Notes under the pieces: generated by a model
Told to the model about the DNA's origin: nothing
What the model saw: the letters and a program-made list of their open reading frames with translations, nothing else
Database searches by the model: none
Part shown: in pieces, positions 5,148 to 5,574 of the stretch
How positions within the stretch are numbered: the first letter of the stretch is position 1
Layout: every line of letters starts with the position of its first letter
Assembly (NCBI GenBank): GCA_008501565.1
Contig: QQUL01000313.1
Location: forward strand, 1-5,574
Direction of reading: 5' to 3'
Length of the DNA: 5,574 nt
DNA from: Armatimonadota bacterium
Lineage (GTDB): Bacteria; Actinomycetota; Acidimicrobiia; Spongiisociales; UBA5794
Program-made: the position numbers and the translations under genes

Positions 5148-5175
5148 GACAGAAAGAACGAAGGGCAGGCAGATC

Positions 5176-5574
5176 ATGGAGTATCGGAACCTCGATTTCT
5201 GGAGGGACACCGACGTCGGCTACGTCGCTCTTGATCGCCCTGATCATCGAAATGCACTGTCCTTCGATCTCTTGAGAGAGCTCATGGCTGTGGCGGACGA
5301 GATCTCGTCGTCTGGTCTGCGAACCATCGTGCTGACCGGCAACGGAACTGATTTCTGTGCGGGATTCGACCTCGCTGGTTTCGAAGCTGGCATGCTCCAT
5401 GAATCGGATCCGGTTCAGCGGTACGAGGCCGCACAGCTTGGCGGTGCAATGGCCGAAGCAATTGAGTCGTTGCCACAGATAACCGTCGCAGCGCTCCACG
5501 GGAACGTAATCGGCGGCGGAGTGGTTCTCGCTGCTGCCTGTGACCTTCGAGTGGCCGACGCTGACACCGTCTTC
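5176..5574 (+). CDS. Enoyl-CoA hydratase/isomerase (crotonase) family protein, partial at the right edge
   Basis: The first 133 residues are present; full-length relatives are usually 250-280, so about half is missing. The crotonase fold is clear: VALDRPDHRNALS (17-29), IVLTGNGTDFCAGFDL (51-66), where CAGFDL forms the first oxyanion-hole segment, and ALHGNVIGGGVVLAAACDLRVAD (106-128), with the second oxyanion glycine in GGG. The position equal to Glu144 of rat mitochondrial hydratase (GGGCEL) is Val117 here, so a standard hydratase mechanism is doubtful. The Glu164 region lies beyond the window. The enzyme probably acts on acyl-CoA thioesters, as an isomerase or other crotonase activity. The ATG at 5176 follows AGGGCAGG (5162-5169); an in-frame ATG at 5146 lacks a ribosome site. 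The gene is divergent from the CBS gene. Confidence 0.9.
   Translation, partial: MEYRNLDFWRDTDVGYVALDRPDHRNALSFDLLRELMAVADEISSSGLRTIVLTGNGTDFCAGFDLAGFEAGMLHESDPVQRYEAAQLGGAMAEAIESLPQITVAALHGNVIGGGVVLAAACDLRVADADTVF

Overview
The window looks like chromosomal DNA of a high-GC actinobacterium (about 60% G+C by eye). The class Acidimicrobiia is my best guess. The grounds are an actinobacterial-type long-chain acyl-CoA synthetase, threonine-rich stalks on membrane-anchored proteins, an SdpI-family membrane protein, a short CxxDxxC ferredoxin, and start codons that look leaderless. The placement is inference; no rRNA or other phylogenetic marker is present.

Layout, left to right. (1) Positions 1-192, minus strand: the first 64 codons of an XRE-type helix-turn-helix regulator that runs off the left edge. 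It diverges from a complete long-chain acyl-CoA synthetase gene (248-2071, plus). The 55-bp gap holds an 11-bp perfect palindrome that could be the operator. (2) Positions 2137-2231, minus strand: a 95-nt selenocysteine tRNA (anticodon TCA, long variable arm, encoded CCA), so the organism probably decodes UGA as selenocysteine. (3) An envelope cluster: a minus-strand single-pass protein with a Pro/Ser/Thr-rich stalk (2280-2918), a divergent SdpI-family membrane protein (3048-3380), and a second anchored protein with a long Thr-rich stalk (3519-4259). (4) A ferredoxin gene (4322-4630) convergent with a two-CBS-domain protein gene (4642-5073, minus); they are 11 bp apart and a 15-bp perfect palindrome covers the end of the ferredoxin gene. 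(5) Divergent from the CBS gene, the first half of an enoyl-CoA hydratase/isomerase-family gene (5176 to the right edge), whose usual first catalytic glutamate appears to be valine.

How the genes fit together: the two ends concern acyl-CoA metabolism (activation by the synthetase at the left, a crotonase-fold enzyme at the right). The CBS protein is a plausible adenine-nucleotide sensor and the ferredoxin a plausible electron donor, but their partners are not in the window. The middle is a group of small envelope proteins of unknown role. No mobile element, CRISPR array or prophage was seen. I found no clearly new multi-gene system. The points most worth following are the selenocysteine tRNA with its unusual acceptor/T-arm pairing, the atypical crotonase, the ferredoxin with an extra cysteine, and the palindromes in the divergent control regions.
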